This document shows positions 1 to 8,797 of a DNA stretch of 64,000 nucleotides, one piece after another (position 1 is the first letter of the stretch; each line of letters opens with the position of its first letter). Under the pieces are notes generated by a model. That model was not told the origin of the DNA and did no database searches. It saw only the letters and a program-made list of their open reading frames with translations. The DNA comes from JAWAAW01 sp964353335. GTDB taxonomy: Archaea > Nanobdellota > Nanobdellia > Woesearchaeales > ARS49. Where the stretch lies: contig CAYGVI010000003.1 of NCBI GenBank assembly GCA_964353335.1, positions 124,001 to 188,000 of the forward strand. Reading direction: 5' to 3'. The position numbers were made by a program, and so were the translations under genes.

Positions 1-2
1 GG

Positions 3-143
3 CCCATTGACCTCGCGGTGTACGTCAGCATTCTCCTGCTGTTCTACCTTGTCTTCCGCATTTACGTGAATCAGGACAAGCAGTCACAGGAAATGACAAA
101 GCTCGTGAGGGAAATTGCAGTCAAGCTGCCAAAGCAAAAATGA
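3..143 (+). CDS. C-terminal end of a small membrane protein, DUF2304-like (5' truncated by window edge)
   Basis: An open frame runs in from the left edge and ends at the TGA at 141-143, overlapping the next ATG (ATGA). The visible 46 residues are a hydrophobic helix (about residues 3-21) followed by a charged tail with spacing typical of a coiled segment (QSQEMTKLVREIAVKL). This matches the tail of DUF2304 proteins, small membrane proteins often found beside GT2 glycosyltransferases. That identification rests only on the tail and the glycan context. The start is outside the window. Confidence 0.55.
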   Translation, partial: PIDLAVYVSILLLFYLVFRIYVNQDKQSQEMTKLVREIAVKLPKQK

Positions 144-1255
144 AAATACCATTAATGCGCTGGATTGACAGGATTGTCGGAACCATACTGATAATCCCCA
201 TCTGGCTCATCTCATTGCCTTTCCCAAAGGCAAAGCTTGACACAAAGCGCATTCTCATAATCAAGCTCTGGGCATTGGGAGACAGTATTGTTTTGCTGCC
301 GACAATCCAGGAAATAAGGAAAAAATATCCCAAAGCAACAATCGACGTGCTTTGCAGGGACCGCGTTAAAACTGTTTTTGAAGGCCTGAAATTCATAGAT
401 GAAGTGAAAAGCGCAGAACCCAAATGCCTGCTCGCGCTCATTCCAAAGCTCAGAAAGTATGATGTTGTGCTCGACAGCGAGCCATACCTTAACATTTCAG
501 CACTGCTCGCGTGGTGGCTTGGAAAGCGCAGGATTGGCTTCAGCCACGGAGTCCGCAGCCTGCTTTACACTGACAGGGTTGTGTTCAATGACATGCAGCA
601 CATGGTCAAGACATACATTGACCTTGCAGGCCCGATTGGAATTACAAAAGTGCCTGAAAGGCTTGTCCCCCTGGTCACAAGCGCGAAAGATGAGAAAAAA
701 GTTGATGAGCTCTTCAAAGAATGGGGGATAAAGAAAACTAACAGGCTGGTCTGCATTGCCCCAGGCGCTGCAGAATCCGCAAGGACAAGAATCTGGCCTG
801 CAAAGCGCTTCGCAAAAGTCGCTGACTCCCTCGTAAAGGAATATCTTGTTAAAATAATTATTAGCGGCACAAAAGGGGAGCGTTATTTTGCAGAGGAAAT
901 CGCCAAGAACATGGCTTACAACCCGATAATAGCCACAGGTGCAATGAATGTGAAGGAATTTGCGGCAATGCTCAGGCGCTGCAGCCTCATGATTGGCAAT
1001 GACTCAGGACCAATGCACCTCTCGGCTGCAATGGGCACAAAAACAATCGGATTGTTCTGCCCGAACACGCCTGTAAGATGGGCGCCTTATGGTCCTGGCA
1101 ATGATTATGTCTATAAGCCAGTGCTTCCAAAGCCGTGCATTAACACACACCTCGGGCAGATGCCTGACTGCAAGGGCCACCAGCACATGGTCAACATCAA
1201 AAGCAGGGACGTTATTGAAAAAGCAAGGAGAATGCTGCATGCAGGACATAATTAA
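140..1255 (+). CDS. GT9 family glycosyltransferase (heptosyltransferase-like)
   Basis: The 371-residue protein has the two GT-B halves of ADP-heptose:LPS heptosyltransferases (WaaF/WaaC family). An N-terminal hydrophobic stretch (about residues 10-28) probably tethers it to the inner membrane face. The family's N-terminal loop is at 42-55 (KLWALGDSIVLLPT). The C-terminal nucleotide-sugar motif starts at residue 286 (GNDSGPMHLSAAMGTKTIGLF), followed by the usual PxxPxRWxP-type segment. It is the first of three GT9 genes in the window and is followed at once by gmhA, the first step of heptose synthesis. That makes a heptose donor likely, but donor and acceptor are inferred. The ATG overlaps the TGA of the upstream gene. 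Confidence 0.88.
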   Translation: MKIPLMRWIDRIVGTILIIPIWLISLPFPKAKLDTKRILIIKLWALGDSIVLLPTIQEIRKKYPKATIDVLCRDRVKTVFEGLKFIDEVKSAEPKCLLALIPKLRKYDVVLDSEPYLNISALLAWWLGKRRIGFSHGVRSLLYTDRVVFNDMQHMVKTYIDLAGPIGITKVPERLVPLVTSAKDEKKVDELFKEWGIKKTNRLVCIAPGAAESARTRIWPAKRFAKVADSLVKEYLVKIIISGTKGERYFAEEIAKNMAYNPIIATGAMNVKEFAAMLRRCSLMIGNDSGPMHLSAAMGTKTIGLFCPNTPVRWAPYGPGNDYVYKPVLPKPCINTHLGQMPDCKGHQHMVNIKSRDVIEKARRMLHAGHN

Positions 1256-1805
1256 GAGCGAAATTCAGGGCTCAATCGCCACAAAGCAGGAAGTTCTCGC
1301 TAAGCTTGTCCCTGATTTGGAAAAGACAGCAAATATCCTGATTAATGCCCTGAAAAACAACAACAAAGTCCTCATCTGCGGCAATGGCGGAAGCGCAGCA
1401 GACGCCCAGCACTTTGCAGCAGAGCTTATTGTCCGCTTTGAGACAGAGAGAAAGGCGCTTCCTGCAATTGCTTTGACAACTGACTCAAGCATTCTCACTG
1501 CAGGAGCAAATGATTACGGCATAGACACGCTTTTTTCGCGCCAAATAGAAGGATTAGGCAGCAAAGGAGACGTCCTTGTGGCAATTTCAACCTCAGGAAA
1601 CTCACCAAACATCCTCAAGGCAATAGACACGGCAAAAAGCAAGGACATGGAAGTCATCGGATTGACAGGCAGGGACGCTGGAAAGATGAAATCCCTGCAA
1701 AACAAAGTGGTTATCCCTTCCCAAACCACGGCAAGAATCCAGGAATCTCACATAATGACAATCCACATCTGGTGCAAGCTTATAGACCAGGCATTCTCGA
1801 AATAG
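1239..1805 (+). CDS. gmhA: Sedoheptulose-7-phosphate isomerase (phosphoheptose isomerase)
   Basis: GmhA converts sedoheptulose 7-phosphate to D-glycero-D-manno-heptose 7-phosphate, the entry step for both ADP- and GDP-activated heptose. The ATG at 1239 gives 188 residues, the normal family length; the longer frame upstream lies inside the GT9 gene. Visible features are the SIS-fold loop CGNGGSAADAQHFAAEL (48-64), the phosphate-binding STSGNS (117-122), and probable zinc ligands H58, E62, Q168 and H176, spaced as in E. coli GmhA. It overlaps the GT9 gene by 17 bases, so the two are co-transcribed. Function is secure by family. Its presence in an archaeal glycan locus is the unusual part. Confidence 0.93.
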   Translation: MQDIIKSEIQGSIATKQEVLAKLVPDLEKTANILINALKNNNKVLICGNGGSAADAQHFAAELIVRFETERKALPAIALTTDSSILTAGANDYGIDTLFSRQIEGLGSKGDVLVAISTSGNSPNILKAIDTAKSKDMEVIGLTGRDAGKMKSLQNKVVIPSQTTARIQESHIMTIHIWCKLIDQAFSK

Positions 1806-1814
1806 AACTAAGAC

Positions 1815-2783
1815 TTATTTCTGCGCAAGATAATCCTGGAGTGTAATGTTATTCGCGCCAATTATTCCGTCATGGACCGCAGGAACAAATGCCTCTGAAA
1901 GCACAGACACTTCTGTAACAAGCTGAAGCTTTCCATCAAGGAATGTGTAAACCTCTCCATTTGGCTTGCCACTTTGAAGCTTCAAAAGATAAAGCGGCAA
2001 TGGATCCATATACGCATTAAGCACCCCATTCTCTGGTCTTTCCTCTGCGTGCTTGAGGTGGGCTGCGCGATTTGTTTTCAACTCAGTCTCTGCCTGTGAA
2101 ATTTCTGCAAGATCTTCAAAAAAGAGATGCACCTCAAAAGGAAATACCAGCTGTGCACCATTAACATTTGCGTGGTAATATATTTTTGGCAAACAAGCGG
2201 AAGGGTTGCCACTAATAAAAACGGTTCTGTAATAATCTGTGCTGGGCCAGCTTTGAGATGCTAGGCAAAGTGTGAATGGTTTTTCTTCAGTATATTCTGC
2301 AACATTTTTGTAAGGCTTGGGCAGCTTATCGCCGCAAAAACCTCCTGAAATAAACTCGCCATTCTTCGTCACTGGTAAAAACTCTTCTGCTATTTCATTA
2401 AGCATTGAATCAAGAGGGTTTGTTAGGAATTCAGCTGAAACATACCCTGAGACCAGCTTGGCAACCTTGTCAGAAAAGCCTTCTGTTTTCCTAATCTGCC
2501 CGACTGTAACCAGGTACTTGTCAAAATTGTGGCGGAGGATGAGATAAGCAGAAACCCCGAGGTTTGCAAACAAGTGTCCGTTTCCTTCAATTTCTTCCAA
2601 AACCTGTTTAACAGACACAGGCGTGCGATAACTGCCCATTGTATTGAAATCTATTTCAGGGCCTTCTGGCTCAACAAAAACAGCATCAGCATTTCTCCTG
2701 ACACGAACCTGCCTTGTCCTGAAGTCTGCAGGGTTCTTTGTCATTAAAATTCTGCTTTCCAGTCCGGTTGTTGATTCTGGCAT
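1815..2783 (-). CDS. Uncharacterised protein, about 322 residues
   Basis: I do not recognise this protein. The frame is open back to 2822, but the minus-strand TATA-like TTTAAA centred near 2809 is 26 bases upstream of the ATG at 2783, so a leaderless start there is chosen (MPESTTGLESRIL...). It is soluble with no clear membrane helix. The sequence mixes beta-rich stretches with an acidic helix near residues 215-235, and has few cysteines. It is convergent with gmhA (9-base gap) and divergent from the heptose adenylyltransferase gene, so it sits inside the heptose locus in the opposite orientation. No catalytic motif stands out. A role in heptose metabolism would be guilt by association only. 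Confidence 0.6.
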   Translation of the reverse strand: MPESTTGLESRILMTKNPADFRTRQVRVRRNADAVFVEPEGPEIDFNTMGSYRTPVSVKQVLEEIEGNGHLFANLGVSAYLILRHNFDKYLVTVGQIRKTEGFSDKVAKLVSGYVSAEFLTNPLDSMLNEIAEEFLPVTKNGEFISGGFCGDKLPKPYKNVAEYTEEKPFTLCLASQSWPSTDYYRTVFISGNPSACLPKIYYHANVNGAQLVFPFEVHLFFEDLAEISQAETELKTNRAAHLKHAEERPENGVLNAYMDPLPLYLLKLQSGKPNGEVYTFLDGKLQLVTEVSVLSEAFVPAVHDGIIGANNITLQDYLAQK

Positions 2784-2805
2784 GGTAAACATTACAAGAA
2801 TGCCT

Positions 2806-2839
2806 CTTTTAAATCTTAGCATCCATAAGGTTTTTAAAT
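2806..2839. promoter_or_regulatory. Divergent archaeal promoters for the unknown gene (-) and the heptose adenylyltransferase (+)
   Basis: There are two separate TATA boxes. TTTTAAAT at about 2807-2814 is read on the minus strand and lies 26 bases before the ATG at 2783. TTTTTAAAT at 2831-2839 is read on the plus strand and lies about 26 bases before the ATG at 2862. Both predict leaderless transcripts, and this decided both start codons. Confidence 0.6.
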
Positions 2840-2861
2840 GCCCTGCGATGATTATTTGTCA

Positions 2862-3347
2862 ATGGGCAGAATTGTTTCACTGGAGGAAATCGGGGTCATT
2901 GTTGAAGACCTGAAAAACAAGGGTAAAAAGATAGTCACCACAAACGGCGTCTTTGACATTTTCCACGTTGGCCACGCACACTCATTGAAGTCAGCAAAGG
3001 AGCAGGGCGATATTCTCGTTGTCGGACTGAACTCTGACAGTTCTGTTAAGCAGTACAAGGATGACAAGCGCCCAGTTATCAACCAGACTGAGCGCGCAGC
3101 CTTGTTGGCAGAGCTTTCCTATGTGGATTACGTTGTCATATTCAATGAAACAGACCCAAGAGCGTTCCTGGAAGTTGTAAAGCCAAATGTGCACGTCAAG
3201 TCAGGAGACTGGAGCCCTGAAAAGATGGTTGAGACTCCTGTTGTCAGGAAGAACGGCGGAGAGGTCAAGATAGTTCCTTTTATCGGCACATTCTCAACAA
3301 CAAACATAATCAAGAAAATCATAGAAGTATACGGCAATAAACCCTGA
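2862..3347 (+). CDS. hldC: Heptose-1-phosphate adenylyltransferase (RfaE2/HldC-like cytidylyltransferase-fold enzyme)
   Basis: This enzyme is expected to transfer AMP from ATP to D-glycero-beta-D-manno-heptose 1-phosphate, making ADP-heptose. The 161-residue product has the cytidylyltransferase signature TNGVFDIFHVGH (27-38), with HVGH as the HxGH nucleotide motif. It also has the RfaE2-type segment following VVGLNSD and a conserved SGDWSPEKM region. In many bacteria this domain is fused to the kinase as HldE; here the two are separate neighbouring genes, kinase second. The start at 2862 fits the TATA box at 2831-2839. A glycerol-phosphate or other sugar-phosphate cytidylyltransferase is the alternative. 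Adjacent hldA and gmhA favour heptose. Confidence 0.85.
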   Translation: MGRIVSLEEIGVIVEDLKNKGKKIVTTNGVFDIFHVGHAHSLKSAKEQGDILVVGLNSDSSVKQYKDDKRPVINQTERAALLAELSYVDYVVIFNETDPRAFLEVVKPNVHVKSGDWSPEKMVETPVVRKNGGEVKIVPFIGTFSTTNIIKKIIEVYGNKP

Positions 3348-3400
3348 ATACGATACTTTTTTATATCCTGCTTTGATGTTTCCGTCGATGGGTGGCATAA

Positions 3401-4348
3401 ATGGATAACTTGATTATTGACCAGTTTGCATCCAAAACCGTCCTTGTTCTAGGCGACGTGATGCTTGACAGGTATATCTGGGGCAATGTAGTGAGGATTT
3501 CGCCTGAAGCCCCTGTGCCTGTTGTTGAAGTGCAGAACGAGACATATGCCCCCGGCGGAGCTGCGAACGCCGCCAACAACATTGTCACGCTTGGTGGAAA
3601 GGCAGTGCTTGTCGGAATGGTCGGCGATGACCTTCACAAGGAAATTCTTGTCAAAGAGCTCGAACAGCGCGGAATTGCCTCGCAATTGGTGCTTGACAAC
3701 CGCCCGACAACCACAAAAATAAGGGTTATGGGCATGAAGCAGCAGCTCCTGAGGATAGACTACGAGCACAAGCACCCGATTGATGAGGAAACAGGAAAAA
3801 GAATCATTGATGTGATGAAAGACACCCCCTCTGACGGGATAATAATCTCAGACTATGCAAAAGGAATAATCACCCAGCAGCTTTACAACGACATACTCCA
3901 TTTGGCAGAAGCGCTAAAAATCCCGGTTTTTGTCGACGTAAAGCCAAGAAGACAAATCAATTACGCAGGAGCGACTGTTGTCAAAACCAACAACAAGGAA
4001 GCCTGCGAACTCGCAGGAGTTGAGGAGCACAACGACGACCAGATTGAGGAAATAGGCAAAAAGCTTGTCGAGGACCTTAAATCCAATGTGGTGATAACAA
4101 GGGGGTCAAAGGGAGTCAGCATTTTCAGCAAAGATGGAAACATCACTCACATTCCAACAAAAGCAAAGCAGGTCTTTGACGTAACAGGCGCAGGAGACAC
4201 TTTCCTTGCCGCGTTTGCGCTGGCATTTGTCTCTGGAGCATCTCTGGAAGATTCTGCAACAATAGCCAACCACGCAGCAGGAATCAAGGTCGGAAAGATT
4301 GGGACAGCAAGCGTCACAGCAGAAGAACTGAGGCAGGATTTGCAATGA
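3401..4348 (+). CDS. hldA: D-glycero-beta-D-manno-heptose-7-phosphate kinase (RfaE domain I / HldA)
   Basis: This PfkB-family kinase of 315 residues is expected to phosphorylate heptose 7-phosphate at C1. Visible features are the RfaE-type N-terminus LGDVMLDRYIWG (17-28), substrate loop GGAANAANN (52-60), and the PfkB signature VTGAGDTFLAAF (261-272) with catalytic D266. TISP-type sites around SPEAPVPVVEV match the heptokinase subfamily rather than ribokinases. A TATA box lies at 3357-3365 and a GGTGG ribosome-binding site is just upstream of the ATG, so this unit has a short leader. It begins a run of nine genes, mostly overlapping, reaching 11828. Confidence 0.88.
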   Translation: MDNLIIDQFASKTVLVLGDVMLDRYIWGNVVRISPEAPVPVVEVQNETYAPGGAANAANNIVTLGGKAVLVGMVGDDLHKEILVKELEQRGIASQLVLDNRPTTTKIRVMGMKQQLLRIDYEHKHPIDEETGKRIIDVMKDTPSDGIIISDYAKGIITQQLYNDILHLAEALKIPVFVDVKPRRQINYAGATVVKTNNKEACELAGVEEHNDDQIEEIGKKLVEDLKSNVVITRGSKGVSIFSKDGNITHIPTKAKQVFDVTGAGDTFLAAFALAFVSGASLEDSATIANHAAGIKVGKIGTASVTAEELRQDLQ

Positions 4349-4352
4349 CAAC

Positions 4353-5054
4353 ATGAAAGAAAAACAAATTGAATTGGATAGCATAATCAAGAGCCACCCA
4401 ATGGAATACTTGTTTGACCACCCTTTTTTCATGATACGCAAGATTGAGCGTAGCAGGAGAAAACTGCTGATCAAGACGATAGCGGCGAAAGAAGGGGAGA
4501 TAATTGCAGATGTAGGCTGCGAAAGGGGCCACATATTGTCGCAAATCTACCGCAACTGCCCAAAGGTGGGCAAATTATACGGCATTGACCTGTCAAAGCA
4601 CGCCATAAGCGAGGCAAAAGACCTTGCAGAATGGGACGGCTGGAAGAACAAGGCAGAATTTTTGTGCTGTGACGCAAGAGAAATAGCCATGCCTGACAAC
4701 AGCGTTGATGTTGCAATCTCGTCCAATGTACTTGAGCACCTGCCAGACCCGCAAAAGGGCTTTGATGAGCTTCTCAGGATTACCAAGCCAGGCGGAAGAA
4801 TAATACTCAACCTTCCAAATGAGAAACGCATCATCAAGCTTAAGCGCGCAGTGATGAAGCTCGGGCTGAAGCGTCTGCTTGGGAATATAAAGCTTATAAC
4901 ACCAGGCCACCTGCACGCACCTGACAAAAAATTCGTCTACAATCTTTGCAAGGGCAAATGCACTGTCAAGATGCTCTTTTTGGGGCCGAAAATCTCCCTG
5001 CTGGGCTTGTACATTTATGCAGTCATATCCCCAAATAAAAAGGAACAAAAATGA
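4353..5054 (+). CDS. SAM-dependent methyltransferase (class I)
   Basis: The 233-residue protein has a Rossmann methyltransferase core. The SAM loop is ADVGCERGH (about 50-58), then GIDLSKHAISEAK, the acidic motif CCDAREIAMPDNSVDVAISSN, and the post-motif VLEHLPDPQKGFDELLRITKPGG. It is Methyltransf_11-like. It sits four bases after hldA and overlaps the next GT9 gene by ATGA, so it is translationally coupled. Substrate is unknown; a glycan or lipid-linked sugar is likely from context. There is a weakly hydrophobic C-terminal stretch (about 208-226). Confidence 0.8.
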   Translation: MKEKQIELDSIIKSHPMEYLFDHPFFMIRKIERSRRKLLIKTIAAKEGEIIADVGCERGHILSQIYRNCPKVGKLYGIDLSKHAISEAKDLAEWDGWKNKAEFLCCDAREIAMPDNSVDVAISSNVLEHLPDPQKGFDELLRITKPGGRIILNLPNEKRIIKLKRAVMKLGLKRLLGNIKLITPGHLHAPDKKFVYNLCKGKCTVKMLFLGPKISLLGLYIYAVISPNKKEQK

Positions 5055-6148
5055 TAAGGCAGATTATAAAAACAGTTGTCGTGGCAAAAAAGCAGACAGA
5101 ATTCCCTAAGCCCACAAGTATTTGCATTTTCAAGATAGGCGCAATCGGCGATGTCCTTCTAACAACCCCAATGGTTCACGCGCTGAGGCAGCGCTATCCA
5201 AAGGCGCGGATTGACTACTGGGTTGGCCAGTGGGCTTCAAAAGCACTGTACAACAACAAGGACATTGACCATGTTTATGCATTTGATGACGCAACTTTCA
5301 TAAAAAAGCGAATTGACCTTGCTATAAGCCTCGCACGCCAGATTTCAGCGCAAAAATATGATGTCATGTTCATTCTTGACAAGCACTGGAGCCTTGCGAC
5401 TTTCGGAAGGCTTTGCAATGTGCCGTTCAGGATTGGGTTTGAGCGCGATGGAGAGGGTTTTGCTAACAACATGACAGTAAAATACGGCCCATTGAAGCAC
5501 GAAATGGACTACTATCTTGAGCTTGCTTACAAGGCAAATGCAAAGCGTGTAAAGCAGCCAAAGATTGTCTTTAATCTCAGCAAGGAGGACAAGAAATACG
5601 CAGAGCTTTTCTTCAAGGCGCACAACCTGAATCCGAAAAAGACAATCGGCCTGGTCCCTGGCGGTGCAAAAAACCCAGGGCAGACAAACATCATCAAGCG
5701 CTGGCCTGCAGAATACTTTGCAATAGTGGCCAAAGAGCTCCAGAAAGAGGGCTGGCAGATAGTCCTTATCGGAAGGTCTCCTGGCGACGATGACGCAAGG
5801 CAGGTTATGCTTGAGACTGTTCCAAATGCAGTGAGCGCAATAGGCAACTGCACACTTCACCAGTCAGGCGCACTGCTTGAAAAATGCAGGCTGGTAATCT
5901 GCAATGACTCAGGCCCAATGCACATGGCTGCTGCTGTCGGCACACCCACTGTTTCAGTATTCGGCCCTACAGACCCAAGGCGCTGGGCTCCAAGGGGAAA
6001 AGGCCACTTGTGGGTTTGGAACCCTGTTGACTGCGCAAAGGCGATGAAATACGGCGTCTATGATGACCAAAGGCTTCAGACAAACATTCTCAAGGTGCAG
6101 CCAGCGCATGTGTTAAAGGCAGTACACAAGCTGTTGAAAGCAAAATGA
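5051..6148 (+). CDS. GT9 family glycosyltransferase (heptosyltransferase-like)
   Basis: This is the second GT9 gene, 365 residues. The N-terminal loop is FKIGAIGDVLLTTPMVHALRQRYP (from about residue 28) and the C-terminal donor motif is CNDSGPMHMAAAVGTPTVSVF, followed by GPTDPRRWAPRG. These match WaaF/WaaC heptosyltransferases more closely than the first copy does. Unlike that copy it has no N-terminal hydrophobic anchor. It overlaps its neighbours by ATGA on both sides within the hldA-led operon, so an ADP-heptose donor is a reasonable inference. The acceptor is unknown. Confidence 0.88.
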   Translation: MIRQIIKTVVVAKKQTEFPKPTSICIFKIGAIGDVLLTTPMVHALRQRYPKARIDYWVGQWASKALYNNKDIDHVYAFDDATFIKKRIDLAISLARQISAQKYDVMFILDKHWSLATFGRLCNVPFRIGFERDGEGFANNMTVKYGPLKHEMDYYLELAYKANAKRVKQPKIVFNLSKEDKKYAELFFKAHNLNPKKTIGLVPGGAKNPGQTNIIKRWPAEYFAIVAKELQKEGWQIVLIGRSPGDDDARQVMLETVPNAVSAIGNCTLHQSGALLEKCRLVICNDSGPMHMAAAVGTPTVSVFGPTDPRRWAPRGKGHLWVWNPVDCAKAMKYGVYDDQRLQTNILKVQPAHVLKAVHKLLKAK

Positions 6149-7770
6149 ACAAAGAAAACCTGATTGAAATAATTTTCTTGGCGATTATTTTTGGCGGATT
6201 GCTTTACATCGGCCCAGGCGAAGCGTCCCAGCATGAACTTGAAGGCACGCGGCCAGTGCAATTTGGCGCAACTGATGGGTTCTTCTATATGGCGCTTGCG
6301 AAGCAGGTTTACGACGCGGGTGTCCTTAATTATCTGCCAGAATATGTGACACCGGGATTCAATGATGTTCTTTCAGGCCATCCTCCGATAATGATGCACT
6401 TTGCCGCTGCATTTTCCTACCTCAGCGGCATTGATGTATATATTTGCCTGCCACTGCTAATGGGTTTTTTAGCGATCTTCAGCGCGTTTATTATGTATTG
6501 GCTGATAAGGGATTATGACAAAAAAGTGGCAATACTGTCAGCACCGCTTTTTGTTTTTCTCTACTGCCTAAACTTCCTGATAGGATACATGTGGGGGCAG
6601 GCGTTATTGCACGCAGGCACGTTCTTCATAATCGCGCTTTTTTTCATTTTAAACAAACAGGAATTAAAGAATTGGTGGATACTTGCAGGAATACTCATAG
6701 CGGCATCAATAAACGCGCACACTACTGAGACAATATTCTTTTACGGCTTCGTCATATTCATTTTAATCATCAAGTCACTTCTAAGGAAGATAAACAAGGC
6801 TGAGCTCCTGCAGTTCTTAAAAATACTTGGGCTCGCAACTCTTCTTGCAATCCTGCTGTCAGTAAATTATTTGCTGATTTTTTACAACGGATATGTCACC
6901 GAAAGCGCAAAAAGCTATATTGAATTCAAGCCAGTATCCCCTGAGGCATTTGAAGCAATCCGAGTTCCGCCTTTGCAGGATTTCCACTGGCCGGTTCTTA
7001 CTGCAATCCTGGTTGGAATAGGCGCGGTTATCCTGCTTATCAGAAAACAGCAGCACACCGCAATCCTGGTTTCAGCATACATGCTTTTGGTCGGCCTTAC
7101 AAATTACATAGGCATGCATTACCGCGCATTCCAGACAAGGTTCTTTTGGCCAATCTACCTTGCGCTATTTTTCGGGCTGGCATCATACATTGCAGTCCAT
7201 AAAGTAATAAAAGGAAAATCATTATACTTCATAATCAGCGTCATTCTCGCTGCTGTAATCTTCAACAGCTATTACCAGCCAGTGCATTCAGATATACCTT
7301 ATCAAGGCCAATGGGACGGATTCAAGTGGCTAGAGCAGAATACTCCTGCTGATTCCCACACTCTGATGTTCTATGGCGACGGCTACAGCCAAGACATACG
7401 CCTCCTGAAGAGGATAAAATCATCAGTTGAAGTATCCGACTATGAACGTTTCTTGAAATCATTGCCTAACAGGACAATCATAGTGACCCCTTACACGGAA
7501 AACTACATGAAATACCTACATCGCAAAAGCTTTTTCGAGTTCGGATATTATGTGCCAGAACTAAGCCTTAACCTTGGCGCCCAGCCCGCGGACATTTGCC
7601 AATATGATTATTATTTAATTGACAGGGCAAGCGCTTATGCACCACAACTGGTTCAGGCAAACATACAAATCGCAAACATATTTATCAACCATAACATGAG
7701 CATCTCATTCCAGAATGATAATGTTGCAATACTGAAAAACAGCAATCCTGGCGGTGAATGCATTGGCTGA
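6145..7770 (+). CDS. Polytopic membrane glycosyltransferase-like protein (GT-C type)
   Basis: The 541-residue protein has an N-terminal signal-anchor helix, then about 11-12 membrane helices up to residue ~375, then a soluble C-terminal domain. This is the layout of GT-C enzymes that use lipid-phosphate sugars outside the membrane. The first extracytoplasmic loop has acidic residues (ATDGFFYMALAKQ), where GT-C enzymes place the catalytic acid. The soluble domain opens with WDGFKWLEQNTPADS, common to archaeal PMT/STT3-like proteins. It ends NDNVAILKNSNPGGECIG, almost repeated at the end of the product of 8798-10426, so the two are paralogues. It overlaps the following small membrane gene by 17 bases. 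Confidence 0.7.
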   Translation: MNKENLIEIIFLAIIFGGLLYIGPGEASQHELEGTRPVQFGATDGFFYMALAKQVYDAGVLNYLPEYVTPGFNDVLSGHPPIMMHFAAAFSYLSGIDVYICLPLLMGFLAIFSAFIMYWLIRDYDKKVAILSAPLFVFLYCLNFLIGYMWGQALLHAGTFFIIALFFILNKQELKNWWILAGILIAASINAHTTETIFFYGFVIFILIIKSLLRKINKAELLQFLKILGLATLLAILLSVNYLLIFYNGYVTESAKSYIEFKPVSPEAFEAIRVPPLQDFHWPVLTAILVGIGAVILLIRKQQHTAILVSAYMLLVGLTNYIGMHYRAFQTRFFWPIYLALFFGLASYIAVHKVIKGKSLYFIISVILAAVIFNSYYQPVHSDIPYQGQWDGFKWLEQNTPADSHTLMFYGDGYSQDIRLLKRIKSSVEVSDYERFLKSLPNRTIIVTPYTENYMKYLHRKSFFEFGYYVPELSLNLGAQPADICQYDYYLIDRASAYAPQLVQANIQIANIFINHNMSISFQNDNVAILKNSNPGGECIG

Positions 7771-8107
7771 ACTTGCACAAATCAAGCAGGAATTGAAATG
7801 GCTCGCAATTGGCTACATTGCGCTCTCAATAATCATATTCATCGCATTCCAGAAGAGCAGCATCATAGAAATCCTCAGGACAACTGCCAGCCTTTACTGG
7901 ATGTTTGTCCTGCCAGGCTACACACTCTCATTATGCTCAAAGCAGGGATTTGTGGACAGGCTTATTATTGGAGTGTCAGTTCAGGCAGCAGTATTTGGGC
8001 TTGCCAGCTATTATGCAGGCCTTGCAGGCTGGCATATAGCAACCCATGGGATTGTTCTGCCATTGATAAGCATCATAGTAGGATTGATTTTGTGGTGGAA
8101 AAAATGA
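7754..8107 (+). CDS. Small four-helix membrane protein
   Basis: The 117-residue product has about four transmembrane segments (roughly 18-33, 43-60, 65-85, 95-113) and almost no soluble part. It directly follows, and overlaps, a GT-C-like gene. A second copy of this arrangement is at 10423-10764, where the product has the same size and the shared feature of a PGYTL motif after helix 2. The pairing suggests a partner subunit for the large membrane enzyme, but nothing in the sequence proves that. No enzymatic motif is visible. Confidence 0.65.
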   Translation: MNALAELAQIKQELKWLAIGYIALSIIIFIAFQKSSIIEILRTTASLYWMFVLPGYTLSLCSKQGFVDRLIIGVSVQAAVFGLASYYAGLAGWHIATHGIVLPLISIIVGLILWWKK

Positions 8108-8796
8108 AAACCTTGTCAATAATAATGCCGGTATTTAACGAGAAAAAGACAATCCGCACAATCCTTAACAAAGTCCAGAAAGCAAAACTTCCTGTCAGCA
8201 AGGAAATCATAATTGTTGATGACTTCTCAACAGACGGCACGCGCAACATCCTGAAAAAGCTGAAAGGAGTCAAAATCTTTTACCACCCGCAGAACAGGGG
8301 GAAGGGCGCGGCAATCCGCACAGGCTTTGGGCACGCGACAGGAGACATAATCACAATACAGGACGCTGACCTTGAGTACAACCCGCAGGAATACGCAAAG
8401 CTCCTCAAACCGATTCTTGAAGGAAAGGCAAATGTGGTGTACGGCTCGCGGTTCAAGGGTCGGGCTTTCAGCTACCAGGCTCTTGCAATTCCCACGCATT
8501 ACATCGGCAACAGGTTCCTCTCGCTTGTCACGACATTATTATACTGCCAGTGGGTAAGCGACATGGAGACATGCTACAAGATGTTCACCAAGGAAGTCCT
8601 GCAAACTCTTAACCTGAAAGGAAACAGGTTTGAGATAGAGCCTGAGATAACTGCGAAAATAATGAAGAAAGGCTTCAAAATCCTTGAGCTTCCCATAGTT
8701 TACCACCCAAGAAAGTGGAACGAGGGCAAAAAAATAAACTGGCGCGACGGAGTAAAGGCATTGTATTACCTGATGAAGTACCGCATAAGAGACTGA
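8104..8796 (+). CDS. GT2 family glycosyltransferase (dolichyl-phosphate sugar synthase type)
   Basis: The start is the ATG at 8104, overlapping the TGA of the previous gene; the longer open frame upstream is spurious. The 230 residues contain the GT2 core: IIMPVFNEKKTIRTIL, IIVDDFSTDGT, the RGKGAAIRTG segment and the DxD-type QDADLEYNPQEY. A later region has SDMETCYKMF and FEIEPEITAKI, as in DPM1/Alg5-like polyprenyl-phosphate sugar synthases without C-terminal helices. Its likely role is loading a sugar onto a polyprenyl phosphate on the cytoplasmic face, to supply the adjacent GT-C enzymes. The sugar is unknown. Confidence 0.88.
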   Translation: MKTLSIIMPVFNEKKTIRTILNKVQKAKLPVSKEIIIVDDFSTDGTRNILKKLKGVKIFYHPQNRGKGAAIRTGFGHATGDIITIQDADLEYNPQEYAKLLKPILEGKANVVYGSRFKGRAFSYQALAIPTHYIGNRFLSLVTTLLYCQWVSDMETCYKMFTKEVLQTLNLKGNRFEIEPEITAKIMKKGFKILELPIVYHPRKWNEGKKINWRDGVKALYYLMKYRIRD

Positions 8797-8797
8797 T

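Noticed and set aside
1089..1238. N-terminal extension of the gmhA frame
   Set aside because: It lies inside the GT9 gene and has no similarity to the isomerase. The ATG at 1239 gives the normal length.
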